A DNA stretch of 64,000 bases from assembly GCA_028280415.1 (NCBI GenBank), contig JANQLV010000025.1, positions 55,353 to 119,352 of the forward strand. The letters are read 5' to 3'. Each line of letters opens with the position of its first letter. Position 1 is the stretch's first letter. Position numbers and translations under genes: made by a program. The notes beneath the pieces were generated by a model. The model had not been told where the DNA came from and did no database searches. It worked only from the letters and a program-made list of their open reading frames with translations. The DNA is from Saprospiraceae bacterium (GTDB lineage: Bacteria > Bacteroidota > Bacteroidia > Chitinophagales > Saprospiraceae). Shown here one piece after another: positions 28,162 through 36,806 of the stretch.

Positions 28162-29127
28162 TTAGAATTTGAATAATTTTTTAAGCCGGGCATTTTTATT
28201 CCACACGTAAATCCGGCTATGTTCACTGGAAGCAATCAGCCGTTTTTCTTTTTTATCCCAATCGAGTCCCCAAAGCAATTCTTTAGTTTTAGCTTCTGCA
28301 AGTAATGTTCCCACTTTTGAGTAGATCCTCATAGCATCACTTGCAGTTGCAATTTTCTGCCCATCTTTAGTCCAGCGTATACTTCTATATTCTGCCTTGC
28401 TACCATTGATTTCCTGTAATAATTTTCCTTCCGGAGTCCAAAATTGAAGTAATGGTTCATTAACATCATCTCCATAATCACCAATTGCTAAAAATTCGCC
28501 GGAAGGATGCCAGTCTGCGCAAAGCAATAAAACATCCTCTTTGCGGTGCTTCCAGGCTTTTATTAATTGTCCATCAAGATTATAGAGCCTTACCAGCTCA
28601 CTTAAAACGACAAAAATATTCTCCGAAGGATGCCAGTCAAGTCCGGTATTGCTAAAAGTATTATCTTTTTTAATCTGCCTGACGAGCTTTCCTTCTTTTG
28701 TATAAATTGAAATAATGCCTTCATTATCCGCTATGCCCAGATAGTTGCCATCAAAATTCCAGTCCAGGCCCCTTGCTCCAGTCGGAGAGACTTCCTCTAA
28801 ATAAATTACCTGATCATTGTTTAGATCAATAAGGCAGGTATGATTTATATTTCCCTGGGTGCTGACAGCCAAAAGTTCAGCATCCGGATGCCATTGGATA
28901 GCCGTTATGGTTTCGACAAGAGAAAATGCTTTGTAAAGGCGGTATTTCTTTTTGGAGTAAATTTTCAGCAAACCATTTTCGCCTCCGACCGCGATCCACT
29001 TCCCGTTGGGGCTCCAATCGGCTGCCCAGATAATTCCGGAATTTGAAGTTGCCTGACCGTAGGAAAACGATGTTATCCAAGAGCACAGAAGCAGGTAAAC
29101 TATAATGTGTAAAAAATACTTTTTCAT
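28162..29127 (-). CDS. Exported WD40-repeat protein in a two-component operon
   Basis: This 321-residue protein has a signal peptide (KKYFLHIIVYLLLCSWITSFSYGQ) followed by about seven WD40-like blades with Trp-rich motifs (AADWSPNGKWIAVGG, AIQWHPDAELLAVS, GLDWNFDGNYLGIAD, CADWHPSGEFLAIGD, SIRWTKDGQKIATAS, GLDWDKKEKRLIASS). This fits a single seven-bladed propeller. It is the first gene of an operon with the histidine kinase and response regulator, so I infer a periplasmic accessory sensor. Confidence 0.85.
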   Translation of the reverse strand: MKKYFLHIIVYLLLCSWITSFSYGQATSNSGIIWAADWSPNGKWIAVGGENGLLKIYSKKKYRLYKAFSLVETITAIQWHPDAELLAVSTQGNINHTCLIDLNNDQVIYLEEVSPTGARGLDWNFDGNYLGIADNEGIISIYTKEGKLVRQIKKDNTFSNTGLDWHPSENIFVVLSELVRLYNLDGQLIKAWKHRKEDVLLLCADWHPSGEFLAIGDYGDDVNEPLLQFWTPEGKLLQEINGSKAEYRSIRWTKDGQKIATASDAMRIYSKVGTLLAEAKTKELLWGLDWDKKEKRLIASSEHSRIYVWNKNARLKKLFKF

Positions 29128-29309
29128 ACCAAAATAAGCATCTTCGAAGAAGATAGCATTTTATACGAGCGTGAGTTGCGAAGAGACTATGCGAAACAAA
29201 AGGCTTTACCAGTACAAAAAAAAGTATATTTCTATTGAAATACCTCAGATTAACAGCTCATTAACAAGTGAATAACAAGTAAAAAACAGCTCCCGCCTCT
29301 TTCAAAACC

Positions 29310-29317
29310 TAACTTTG
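29310..29317 (+). promoter_or_regulatory. Possible -7 promoter box
   Basis: TAACTTTG matches the Bacteroidota -7 element TAnnTTTG, 22 bp before the ATG of the BNR-propeller gene. No convincing TTTG box lies 19 nt upstream. Confidence 0.35.
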
Positions 29318-29339
29318 TATTGAAGTTAAAATTAATCGT

Positions 29340-30353
29340 ATGGACAAATTGTACTTTCTATTTATACTTATCAGTATTTCTTTCCAACTTAATGGACAGC
29401 AAGTGGAAGAAGAAAATGTCAGTATAGATTACCTGAATTCTATGAATCTGACGAAAAATACTTATTCCGTACAAACACTCGAGCATCAAGCTGTTTATCG
29501 ATCTGTCGATGAGGGAAAAAGCTGGGAAGCCTTCGGGAAAGGTATTCCTGCTGAAGCTATTGTCAGCGCTTTTGCGACTAACGGACTGGATGTTTATTTA
29601 ACTACAGATTACCACGGCATTTTTTATTACAATAATAAAACTGAAAACTGGGATAACATCAGTACTAATTTGCCTGCTGGAATTGATATCAATGCCATCA
29701 CGATCACAGGCAAGACGTTAGTAGTAGGGAGCTTTAGGAGAGGTATTTTTATTTCGAAAAACAATGGGAAAAGCTGGGAAACAGCTCAAAAAAGCCCTGA
29801 TCAGACACCAATTAGGGCATTATGCAATTATGAAGACAAATTATTGGCCGGTACAGATAAAGGTATTTATGAATCAAAAGATAAAGGATTGACCTGGCAG
29901 CATAAGTATGGGAATATACAGATCAATGGATTTACCATTATGAATGATCAAATTTATGCCGCTGCTGCTAATGGCGCACTCATCAGCAAAGATCAGAGCG
30001 AAAACTGGCAATACAATTATCAGGAGTTGACTTTGCACGATATTTCTAATGATGGAAAATACGTCTATGCAATGACTTTGGGAGATGGTCTTCTGAGAAC
30101 CGCTGATGAAGGAAAGTCCTGGCAAGCTATTAACGAAGGTCTGGACCCCAAGTTTTATTATACTTTTGAAGTGAAAGCTGTAGGAAATTTTGTTTTTGCC
30201 GCTCAATATTTTGGACTTTATCGCTCTGCCGATCATGGAAAAAGCTGGATGAAGCTCGATACCGGTATTGATTCTAACTATGCCTATCTCATGCTTGAGC
30301 ATACTCCGCTTGGGCTTTTGACAGGAGTCAAACTAAGAAAGGTAAAACAATAG
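29340..30353 (+). CDS. Exported BNR/sortilin-like beta-propeller protein
   Basis: This 337-residue protein has a signal peptide ending QLNGQ. It carries repeated Asp-box/BNR motifs of the form S-x-D-x-G-x-x-W: RSVDEGKSWEAF, ISKNNGKSWETA, ESKDKGLTWQHK, RTADEGKSWQAI and RSADHGKSWMKL. This is a VPS10/sortilin or photosystem-assembly-factor-like propeller. No catalytic residues or T9SS tail were seen, so it is probably periplasmic and ligand-binding. It is divergent from the WD40/HK/RR operon across a 212-bp intergenic region. Confidence 0.82.
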   Translation: MDKLYFLFILISISFQLNGQQVEEENVSIDYLNSMNLTKNTYSVQTLEHQAVYRSVDEGKSWEAFGKGIPAEAIVSAFATNGLDVYLTTDYHGIFYYNNKTENWDNISTNLPAGIDINAITITGKTLVVGSFRRGIFISKNNGKSWETAQKSPDQTPIRALCNYEDKLLAGTDKGIYESKDKGLTWQHKYGNIQINGFTIMNDQIYAAAANGALISKDQSENWQYNYQELTLHDISNDGKYVYAMTLGDGLLRTADEGKSWQAINEGLDPKFYYTFEVKAVGNFVFAAQYFGLYRSADHGKSWMKLDTGIDSNYAYLMLEHTPLGLLTGVKLRKVKQ

Positions 30354-30495
30354 TCTTTGCCAAGGATGAAAATGGTATTAATAAAAGTAATTGTCATAAT
30401 CTGAATGAATAATGAATTTGAATTGTCCCTGGGACATAGAGTAATTTTATACCGGTAGCTCAGCGGTTCTGAGTGTATTTAAAACCTTTAATAAC

Positions 30496-30855
30496 ATGAA
30501 AAATTTGATGATGCTATTGCTAGTGATGACCGTTTCAGTTTTCGCTACGCAGTTACAAGCACAAACTCAATGTACTGCTGCGCAGAAAGAAGCCTGTAAA
30601 AAAATATGCGCGGATAAGACAGCTTGCACTCCCGAACAAATAGCCGCTTGCAAAAAAATATGCGCTACTAAAAAAGGTACTGCTACTGCTGCCGTAAAGG
30701 TCAATCAATCCCCGGAAAAAGCTAATGCAAACACTACCACAAACAATGGGAACGCTAGTTTGGCAAAACTAACGGGTCTTGTAGAAATCGAGAAGAAGAC
30801 GGATCAGAAAAAGGCTAGCTGTAATAAGCCTTGCACAGGAAAGAAAAAAGAGTAG
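30496..30855 (+). CDS. Small exported Cys/Lys-rich protein with duplicated Cys motif
   Basis: This 119-residue protein has a signal peptide ending QLQAQ. The mature part begins with two near-identical units, CTAAQKEACKKICADK and CTPEQIAACKKICATK. A linker rich in Asn and Thr and a C-terminal SCNKPC complete eight cysteines in all. The pattern could bind metal or form disulfides. I do not recognise a family. It is preceded by a ~140-bp upstream region and followed by a hairpin. Confidence 0.75.
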   Translation: MKNLMMLLLVMTVSVFATQLQAQTQCTAAQKEACKKICADKTACTPEQIAACKKICATKKGTATAAVKVNQSPEKANANTTTNNGNASLAKLTGLVEIEKKTDQKKASCNKPCTGKKKE

Positions 30856-30870
30856 AAAATGAAAATAAAA

Positions 30871-30916
30871 GCATCAGGTATGAGGTTTTAAAGCTTCTAA
30901 AGCCCCATACCTATGC
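30871..30916. terminator. Hairpin between convergent genes
   Basis: GCATCAGGTATGAGG (30871-30885) pairs with 30903-30916 with one bulge and one mismatch. It lies between the Cys-rich gene and the FKBP gene's stop. It has no clear T-tract, so termination is inferred from position. Confidence 0.45.
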
Positions 30917-30926
30917 TCTATCCGCT

Positions 30927-31649
30927 TTATGGGTTAACTTTCAATAATTCCACATCGAAAATTAAGGTAGAACCTCCCGGAATTGTTGGTGTATCCCGTT
31001 CTCCATAGGCCAAATCCGAAGGAATATACAACTGGTATTTAGCCCCTTCTTTCATCAACTGCAGGGCCTCGGTCCAGCCTTTTATTACCCCCGTCACCTG
31101 AAAAGAAATCGGCTTTCCTTTTTTATAGGAGCTGTCGAATACCGTCCCATCAATCAGGCGACCTTCGTAATCTACCTCTACTTTATCAGCAGCAGTAGGT
31201 GTTGCCCCCGTTCCTTCTCTGATGACTTTATACTGCAGGCCACTAGCGGTTGTGACAACCCCTTCCTTGTTCGCATTCTCTTCCAAAAAGGCTTCACCTT
31301 TTACTTTATTCTCGGCACTTTTAGCAGCAGCTTGTTTTTGAGAAGCCTGCTGTAATTGCATTTGCCATTGCATCAACACATTTTGCAAATCATTTTCAGG
31401 GATCAAAGCCCCTTCATCAGATCCACTTAATCCTTGCTCCAGACCTACCTTGAGTGCAGCCGCATTCATTAGCGGGTCGCTATCACCAGCTATATCTTTT
31501 AGTTGTTTTCCCATCATCATGCCCTGCGCATAAGAAGCAGAGTCGATGAAATTTGTTAATTCTGCCGATCCACTACCATTGTTCCCATTCGGGCTGGAAC
31601 AGGACCATAGCAAAGCAAATAAGGGTAGAAGTAATACTAATTTTTTCAT
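30927..31649 (-). CDS. FKBP-type peptidyl-prolyl isomerase lipoprotein
   Basis: This 240-residue protein has a lipobox (LLPLFALLWSCSS). It carries an FkpA/Mip-like helical N-terminal dimerisation segment (about 30-125) and a C-terminal FKBP domain (about 130-240) with VEVDYEGRLIDGTVFDSS, VIKGWTEALQLMKEGAKY and IPSDLAYGER. It would assist folding of envelope proteins. The next gene on the minus strand is a close paralogue, and the FKBP domains share long identical stretches. Confidence 0.94.
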   Translation of the reverse strand: MKKLVLLLPLFALLWSCSSPNGNNGSGSAELTNFIDSASYAQGMMMGKQLKDIAGDSDPLMNAAALKVGLEQGLSGSDEGALIPENDLQNVLMQWQMQLQQASQKQAAAKSAENKVKGEAFLEENANKEGVVTTASGLQYKVIREGTGATPTAADKVEVDYEGRLIDGTVFDSSYKKGKPISFQVTGVIKGWTEALQLMKEGAKYQLYIPSDLAYGERDTPTIPGGSTLIFDVELLKVNP

Positions 31650-31706
31650 TACATTAAATATTATCTTGTTATCAAATTCAAAGTGGCTTTTATGCCACGA
31701 ATATTA

Positions 31707-32438
31707 TTATTTTACGATTTTTACCAACTCTACATCAAAGATCAGGGTATCCCCCGGTTTGATTTTTGCCCCCACACTGCGATTGCCATAAGCCAGATCG
31801 GAAGGAATATACAATTGATACTTGGCCCCTTCTTTCATCAATTGCAGGGCCTCGGTCCAGCCTTTTATCACTTGAGTTACACCAAAAGTCGTCGTACTGC
31901 CTCTTTTATACGAACTATCGAAGACGGTTCCATCAATTAAGCGCCCTTCATAGTGTACCTCCACTTTATCCTTCGCCGAAGGACGATCTCCGGTTCCTTC
32001 CCGTAAAATCTTGTATTGCAAGCCACTGGCTGTAGTGACAACCCCTTCCTTCTTGCCATTTTCCAAAAGAAATGTTTCTGTCAACTTTTTATTTTTAGCA
32101 GCGATACGCTCATCTTTCTCCTTTTGAATCTCCTGTAATCTATTTTGAAACGCTGTAATCAAGGCACCTTCCTGCTCTTCTGTAATTTTAGGCATATTTT
32201 TAAAGCCATCCTGCAAACCCATCATGTACATTTTTTGATCAAAAACATCACCACTGTCGGGCAGGATTTCCATTAAACGCCGGGCATTAGAAGACCCTAA
32301 AACATAAGAAACAGAGTCTTTAAAACTCGTAAAACCAAGCGGAGCCGGTTCCGTAGCATTTTGCATAGCTTGTTTGGCCTTGGGAGTGCAAGCCATAAAA
32401 AGCACCAAAAGAGCCAAAGGATATATCAAATTTTTCAT
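31707..32438 (-). CDS. FKBP-type peptidyl-prolyl isomerase lipoprotein, paralogue
   Basis: This 243-residue protein has a lipobox (LLVLFMACTP). It has the same architecture as its neighbour, with a helical N-terminal part and an FKBP domain (VEVHYEGRLIDGTVFDSS, VIKGWTEALQLMKEGAKY, IPSDLAYGNR). It lies 57 bp upstream of the other FKBP gene and is probably co-transcribed with it. The N-terminal domains are much more divergent than the catalytic domains, which points to duplication followed by conservation or conversion of the FKBP part. Confidence 0.94.
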   Translation of the reverse strand: MKNLIYPLALLVLFMACTPKAKQAMQNATEPAPLGFTSFKDSVSYVLGSSNARRLMEILPDSGDVFDQKMYMMGLQDGFKNMPKITEEQEGALITAFQNRLQEIQKEKDERIAAKNKKLTETFLLENGKKEGVVTTASGLQYKILREGTGDRPSAKDKVEVHYEGRLIDGTVFDSSYKRGSTTTFGVTQVIKGWTEALQLMKEGAKYQLYIPSDLAYGNRSVGAKIKPGDTLIFDVELVKIVK

Positions 32439-32761
32439 AATTCAGTTATAGTTTTACAAAAACGCCGCAAAGTACGGAATTATCGAACATTAATGAAAAG
32501 AAAGCAGCAAGTGTTTGTGTATAACTTAGTTAAAAGGCCCTTTTTCGATTTAAAGCGAAACTATTTGAGGACTATCTTTACTTCTGCAAACGGTGAGGTA
32601 TTAGTCTTTTACACAAAGTGTAGCCGTATCGTAATGGTACAGTTTTTGATATTAAAAAAAATAATATTTAATACTATATTATAAATCGGTTTCTACCCCA
32701 AATAAAACATTGTTTGTCTTAAAAGCCGAAGGGAATGCTAATCAGATAAACATGCGAAGCC

Positions 32762-32983
32762 GTGGCTCCGGGTATTGGTTATTAACCCCCACTTCATTGA
32801 AGGAGTTTACTTTTTAATGAAGTTTACTCGTGTAGATTTATGGACAGCGCAAAACAATAAAAGAGGCATCAAGAGTATAATAGGTTGTACTCTAAAAATA
32901 ATCTACCAATAACCAAAGACCCAAGAAAACCTATTTTAAACAAGTCACGACTACCTGTCTAAATTTTTAGGCAGGTTTTTTTA
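32762..32983 (+). ncRNA. Candidate structured RNA ending in an intrinsic terminator
   Basis: No gene fits this stretch, yet it holds nested complementarity. TTGGTTATT (32775-32783) pairs with AATAACCAA (32908-32916), extended by GGGT/ACCC. ACTTCATT (32791-32798) pairs with AATGAAGT (32816-32823). GTAGATT (32832-32838) pairs with AATCTAC (32900-32906), and AGAGTA pairs with TACTCT (32872-32877/32888-32893). A terminator follows at 32953. The multibranch shape could be a small RNA or a leader of the downstream metalloprotease gene. I could not match a known Rfam family by eye. Confidence 0.35.
32953..32983 (+). terminator. Intrinsic terminator
   Basis: ACCTGTCTAAA is followed by TTTAGGCAGGT, giving an 11-bp stem with one G-U pair, and then TTTTTTT. 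No protein gene on the plus strand precedes it for over 2 kb, which suggests a transcript of its own upstream, or attenuation before the metalloprotease gene. Confidence 0.75.
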
Positions 32984-33036
32984 TTTTGTTGCCTGATCTG
33001 TATTACTATACAATTTTTATAAGCAATTCCTTAACT

Positions 33037-33969
33037 ATGAAAATCTTCCTCTTGCTCGGTCTCTTTTTGTTTATCAGTTGTAAAACGACGCTTAACGTCC
33101 TGGAAAATAAAGACACTTGTCTTACGAAATGCGATGCAGCGGGTGATGAGCGTAAAAATACGGACAAAATTCATGACATCATGGGGGATGAAGACAAAAT
33201 GAAGAATATGATGGCCGACTCTGGTTTGATTGTTTTTCCATTGAGAATCGGTCTGGTACAATCCGAATTTGGAGACACGGTTACTACTCAGAAGTCCATC
33301 AGGGAAACTATCAATATTTTAAATAAAGCCTTTAGAAAAGCGAATATTAATTTTAACCTGGCATACGTTGACACGATCATTTCACCACTTAATATATCGC
33401 TTTTGCAGAGCAATTATTACGAAGCTTATGATGCATTCTCGGCTCAGCATGATTTAAAAGATACTATTAGCCTGTTTTTATTCGATTATGATCCTTACCT
33501 CTGCAAAACCAGAGACAATGTGATAAGTTGTGGACGTACCGGAGGTTTTTCCTATATCCTTTCAGAGCGTACCAATAATGTGGTGTTGAGTAAATTTGAC
33601 CTGAAAGATCACAAAATAGTGGTTCATGAATTCGGTCATTTCTTTGGCTTGTATCACACTTTTGAAGAATTTCAATACGGAAAAGAACTTGCTTCGGGTG
33701 AAAATTGTGCAGAAGCCGGAGATCGCATTTGCGATACGCCTGCCGACCCCGGAACTTTATACGAAGTATATGTCAATTATTCCCGCTGCGAAATGATCGG
33801 TAATCAAGATGCGGAGACAAGCGAATTTTATACCCCACTGATCAATAATTATATGTCCTATTATAAACCTTGCTATTTAAAAGAATATGCATTTACGCCA
33901 ATGCAGTTAAAGGAAATCAGAGTTGCTGCAATGTCAGAACTCAGAAGCAAATTTATGGTAGGAAGGTAA
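33037..33969 (+). CDS. M43-like zinc metalloprotease lipoprotein
   Basis: This 310-residue protein starts at the ATG at 33037 and has a lipobox (LLGLFLFISCK). The active site HEFGHFFGLYH (about 196-206) is the metzincin HExxHxxGxxH. A Met-turn candidate is NNYMSYY about 70 residues later, as in cytophagalysin/pappalysin M43 enzymes. Conserved Cys pairs flank it (GENCAEAGDRICDTPAD, a family hallmark). It is probably an envelope-anchored protease and has no T9SS tail. It is monocistronic. Confidence 0.9.
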   Translation: MKIFLLLGLFLFISCKTTLNVLENKDTCLTKCDAAGDERKNTDKIHDIMGDEDKMKNMMADSGLIVFPLRIGLVQSEFGDTVTTQKSIRETINILNKAFRKANINFNLAYVDTIISPLNISLLQSNYYEAYDAFSAQHDLKDTISLFLFDYDPYLCKTRDNVISCGRTGGFSYILSERTNNVVLSKFDLKDHKIVVHEFGHFFGLYHTFEEFQYGKELASGENCAEAGDRICDTPADPGTLYEVYVNYSRCEMIGNQDAETSEFYTPLINNYMSYYKPCYLKEYAFTPMQLKEIRVAAMSELRSKFMVGR

Positions 33970-34030
33970 TACTCCGAATATTGAATATCGAAAGTCGAAT
34001 ATCGAACAATACTCAACATGTATAAAGAAA

Positions 34031-34687
34031 TTGGAAGAATTTAAAATTAACTATTTGCGGGAAGCATGGGAGGCCTTATTTGCGCAGCTAAATGTGAAGG
34101 AAGAAATAGCAATTGAACTTTGGCAAGAGTTGTATGGCTATTATAGCGAATCACATCGGGCCTACCACAACCTGAATCATTTATATGATTTATTTTTAAA
34201 ACTGGAAAAACAAGAGGCTCATGATCCAAGCGCTGTCAGCCTAGCTATTTGGTATCACGATATCATTTACCGGCCATTGAATAAAAAAAATGAGGAAGAA
34301 AGTGCAAAATTATGTGATGAAAAACTTTCAGCAATAGGAACAGATCAAGCGCTTCGGCAAAAAGTTTTTAAATTGATCCTCTCTACAAAAGGCCATGATA
34401 CCGTTCAGTGGAGTACTAACGAAGAGCGAACAGATAATGACTTATTGCTGGATCTCGATCTTTCGATACTGGGAAGTCCCCCGGAGATTTATCAGCAGTA
34501 TACCCGACAAATTCGGAAAGAATATCAGGTAGTACCGGGATTATTATACCGACAAGGTCGAAAAAAAGTACTTCGTTCTTTTTTAAACAAAGCGCATATT
34601 TTTAAAAGTCCGGCCTTCATTACATTATATGAACAGCAAGCGCGAGAGAATTTAAGCAGAGAACTAGAAGAACTAATCAACGCTTAA
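34031..34687 (+). CDS. HD-superfamily metal-dependent phosphohydrolase-like protein (COG4339 type)
   Basis: This 218-residue protein appears to start at a TTG at 34031. No in-frame ATG is available between the upstream stop at 33968 and the conserved region, and the ATG at 34018 is out of frame. Conserved motifs are RAYHNLNHLYDLF, WYHDIIY (the HD doublet) and LDLDLSILG with a late Asp. The activity is unknown; relatives are predicted phosphohydrolases. Its end overlaps the convergent anti-sigma-like gene by 11 bp. Confidence 0.82.
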   Translation: MEEFKINYLREAWEALFAQLNVKEEIAIELWQELYGYYSESHRAYHNLNHLYDLFLKLEKQEAHDPSAVSLAIWYHDIIYRPLNKKNEEESAKLCDEKLSAIGTDQALRQKVFKLILSTKGHDTVQWSTNEERTDNDLLLDLDLSILGSPPEIYQQYTRQIRKEYQVVPGLLYRQGRKKVLRSFLNKAHIFKSPAFITLYEQQARENLSRELEELINA

Positions 34688-36047
34688 ACTCCACGCTATA
34701 TTCCGTATAGCGATTCACGGGTTTCCACTTAGGTCCTTTACTGAGCAGGCGTATCGCTTCCTCATCGCAACCATAGCCCAGTGATTCCATCAGTGTAAAA
34801 TTGACCGGAGTCCCATCCTGAGCAATAAAGAATCTGAGCCTTACAACACCTTCAATATTATTCTGGATGGCTGCTTCGGGATAGTTCATCTGCTTCCGGA
34901 TATGGCGCCTCAGCTTTCTAAAATTGGTTTTAGGCTGAGTATTTTTTTGTTTTTTAGCTTTGGAACGATATTCTTTCGCACTGGTAACTACTACTTCACT
35001 CAGGGTTGCTCCGGCTTCTTCCATCACAATAAGCATTTCCAGGGGGCGGTAGTCATCCAACTCAGGAATCATTATTTCTTTAGTTTGATAACCGACATAT
35101 TCAATTACGATGATCCAGGGTAGCTCTGCCGCACTACTCAGTGAAAAGCGGCCATCAAAGTCAGAAGAAGCACCTTCGTTGGTGTCTTTTATATAAATGC
35201 TTGCACCAATCAGTTCTTCTTCGCCAAATTCTGCTACTATTTTACCTCTGATTGTTTTTTTGTTCCCATAATATGTAGAAGTTCTGCTAACTGCATCTCG
35301 CTTACGTTTAGTTCGTGTTTTTGGGCTCTCTTTATTTTTTTTAGCAACAACAGGTGGTACGGATTCGGCCTGCACTTTAGCAATCTGAGATTGGGACTCA
35401 TCATCAGCTTCCAGTGTGTTATCTTTAGCGACTGCAGGAACCGATGCGGTAGCGAATGCTTCATTTGTATCTGCTGTTTCTTCAATTTTGCTTTCTACTA
35501 TCGTCGACTCCGCCAATTCCGTTTCTTCCAGATCGCTTTCTTCCATGATCCCTGCCTCAATATTAGCCGGATCGATTCGAGGCGGAGACTTGGGTGGCGC
35601 ATTTTGTTTGTCAACAGGCTCAACCTCTACATACCTCAACTCATTTTTGATTATATCTTTAGTCGAAACAATTGTGTCTGTCAGGTTTTCATCAAAAGTA
35701 CTCCCTGACAAAGCATTATTTTCTGCCTCCGAATCAGTACTTTGTGCTGGTTCAGCAATTGCTATTTCTTCATCCGGATTAAACCGCAGTGTTAGTGGAA
35801 CAGCAATCAAAGCAATAATAATAGCAGCCGCAGCAATTCTTGTCCAAATCAATATCCCGGAACGTTTCTTATCTTTTAATTTGCTTTTTAAAAGTCTGAT
35901 ATTCTCCTCATGATCACTCTCTGTAAATGAGCGATAACCTTCAAGCGCATCTGCCAGAAAAGCATCATCTTTGGATATTTTATCCAGATTCTGCTCTGCT
36001 TTCCAGTCAGTATCACCACTTATCCACCTTTTGAGTTTATCGATCAT
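34677..36047 (-). CDS. Anti-sigma-like membrane protein with carboxypeptidase-regulatory and TonB C-terminal domains
   Basis: This 456-residue protein has a cytoplasmic N-terminal segment (1-62), one TM helix (64-88), and a long acidic, low-complexity periplasmic linker (95-260). A carboxypeptidase-regulatory-like domain follows at about 265-345 (IRGKIVAEFGEEELIGASIY, SSDFDGRFSL). A TonB C-terminal domain is at about 380-456 (MNYPEAAIQNNIEGVVRLRFFI). It follows the ECF sigma gene by 22 bp. I infer that it sequesters the sigma factor and passes an envelope signal, possibly via TonB-like contact with outer-membrane receptors. A standard anti-sigma zinc motif is absent. Confidence 0.85.
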   Translation of the reverse strand: MIDKLKRWISGDTDWKAEQNLDKISKDDAFLADALEGYRSFTESDHEENIRLLKSKLKDKKRSGILIWTRIAAAAIIIALIAVPLTLRFNPDEEIAIAEPAQSTDSEAENNALSGSTFDENLTDTIVSTKDIIKNELRYVEVEPVDKQNAPPKSPPRIDPANIEAGIMEESDLEETELAESTIVESKIEETADTNEAFATASVPAVAKDNTLEADDESQSQIAKVQAESVPPVVAKKNKESPKTRTKRKRDAVSRTSTYYGNKKTIRGKIVAEFGEEELIGASIYIKDTNEGASSDFDGRFSLSSAAELPWIIVIEYVGYQTKEIMIPELDDYRPLEMLIVMEEAGATLSEVVVTSAKEYRSKAKKQKNTQPKTNFRKLRRHIRKQMNYPEAAIQNNIEGVVRLRFFIAQDGTPVNFTLMESLGYGCDEEAIRLLSKGPKWKPVNRYTEYSVEFKR

Positions 36048-36069
36048 TATTAAAATTTTCTGTGTTCTA

Positions 36070-36648
36070 CTAAAGAGCAGCTTCTCTTTTTTCGATACAC
36101 ATTTTCAAATTCCGTCTTCCATTTTGAATATAGGATCTAATTTTCCCAACTGCTTCGTCCTTCAATGACGCAATTTCTTTATACGTTTTTCCCTGATAAT
36201 AAAACAATTGTACACATTGTTTTTGTTCAACATTTAATTGCTCCAGGCATTGGGTCAATATCTTTTCTCTTTCTAGAGACGAGTCCTCAAAGTATGGATG
36301 CACAACTTCTTCGGATTGCATAAATTCGGTCTCATAAGAAACTGTTAAATGTTTACTTCGCTTTCGCAAAATCTCAAAACATTGATTTTTAACCAGTACG
36401 TGTAGCCAGGGCCGAAAATCTTTTATTTCTTGTGTTTTTACCTTAACCAGCAATTTCTCAAAAACAGTCATAAAAGCATCCTGGGCCTCGCTCTCGTTTT
36501 TTAAAATTTTCAAGCACACCCCATAAACTAGTTCGGTATACCTCTCATACAAAGTACCTAAATAAGCCGTATCCCCACTTTTTTTGTAAAGTGAAACCAA
36601 TTCCGCATCGGAACAATCATCTGTTTTTTTTCGAAAAATCCGGAGCAT
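36070..36648 (-). CDS. ECF-type RNA polymerase sigma factor
   Basis: This 192-residue protein has region 2 at about 25-95 (LYERYTELVYGVCLKILKNESEAQDAFMTV, then FRPWLHVLVKNQCFEILRKR) and region 4 at about 125-180 (LNVEQKQCVQLFYYQGKTYKEIA, a helix-turn-helix). Its length is normal. It is the first gene of an operon with the TonB/carboxypeptidase-regulatory protein. A perfect -7 box lies 19 bp upstream of its ATG. Confidence 0.93.
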   Translation of the reverse strand: MLRIFRKKTDDCSDAELVSLYKKSGDTAYLGTLYERYTELVYGVCLKILKNESEAQDAFMTVFEKLLVKVKTQEIKDFRPWLHVLVKNQCFEILRKRSKHLTVSYETEFMQSEEVVHPYFEDSSLEREKILTQCLEQLNVEQKQCVQLFYYQGKTYKEIASLKDEAVGKIRSYIQNGRRNLKMCIEKREAAL

Positions 36649-36666
36649 AGCTTATCTAGACAAATA

Positions 36667-36674
36667 CAAATATA
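36667..36674 (-). promoter_or_regulatory. Probable -7 promoter box of the sigma gene
   Basis: On the minus strand TATATTTG matches the TAnnTTTG element, 18 bp upstream of the sigma ATG. The -33 box is not conserved at N19, which may indicate dependence on an alternative sigma. Confidence 0.4.
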
Positions 36675-36806
36675 CGCTTTTGAACGATTGAATTTTGAAT
36701 GATTGAAGGCCTAAATATTTCATCCTCTTTTCATTTTTTTTCGTTGCCTTTATGCAATCCGGACATTTTTTGCATCTAATAGGTATAAACGTCAAAAAAA
36801 TTGAAT

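Noticed and set aside
30452..30475. tRNA-like 5' sequence (CCGGTAGCTCAGCGGT)
   Set aside because: It resembles a D-arm start, but no anticodon arm, T-arm or acceptor 3' end follows before the next ATG. Probably chance.
32762..32983. 6S RNA or another named RNA
   Set aside because: The 6S central bubble, RNase P and SRP signatures could not be recognised, so only a generic structured RNA is claimed.
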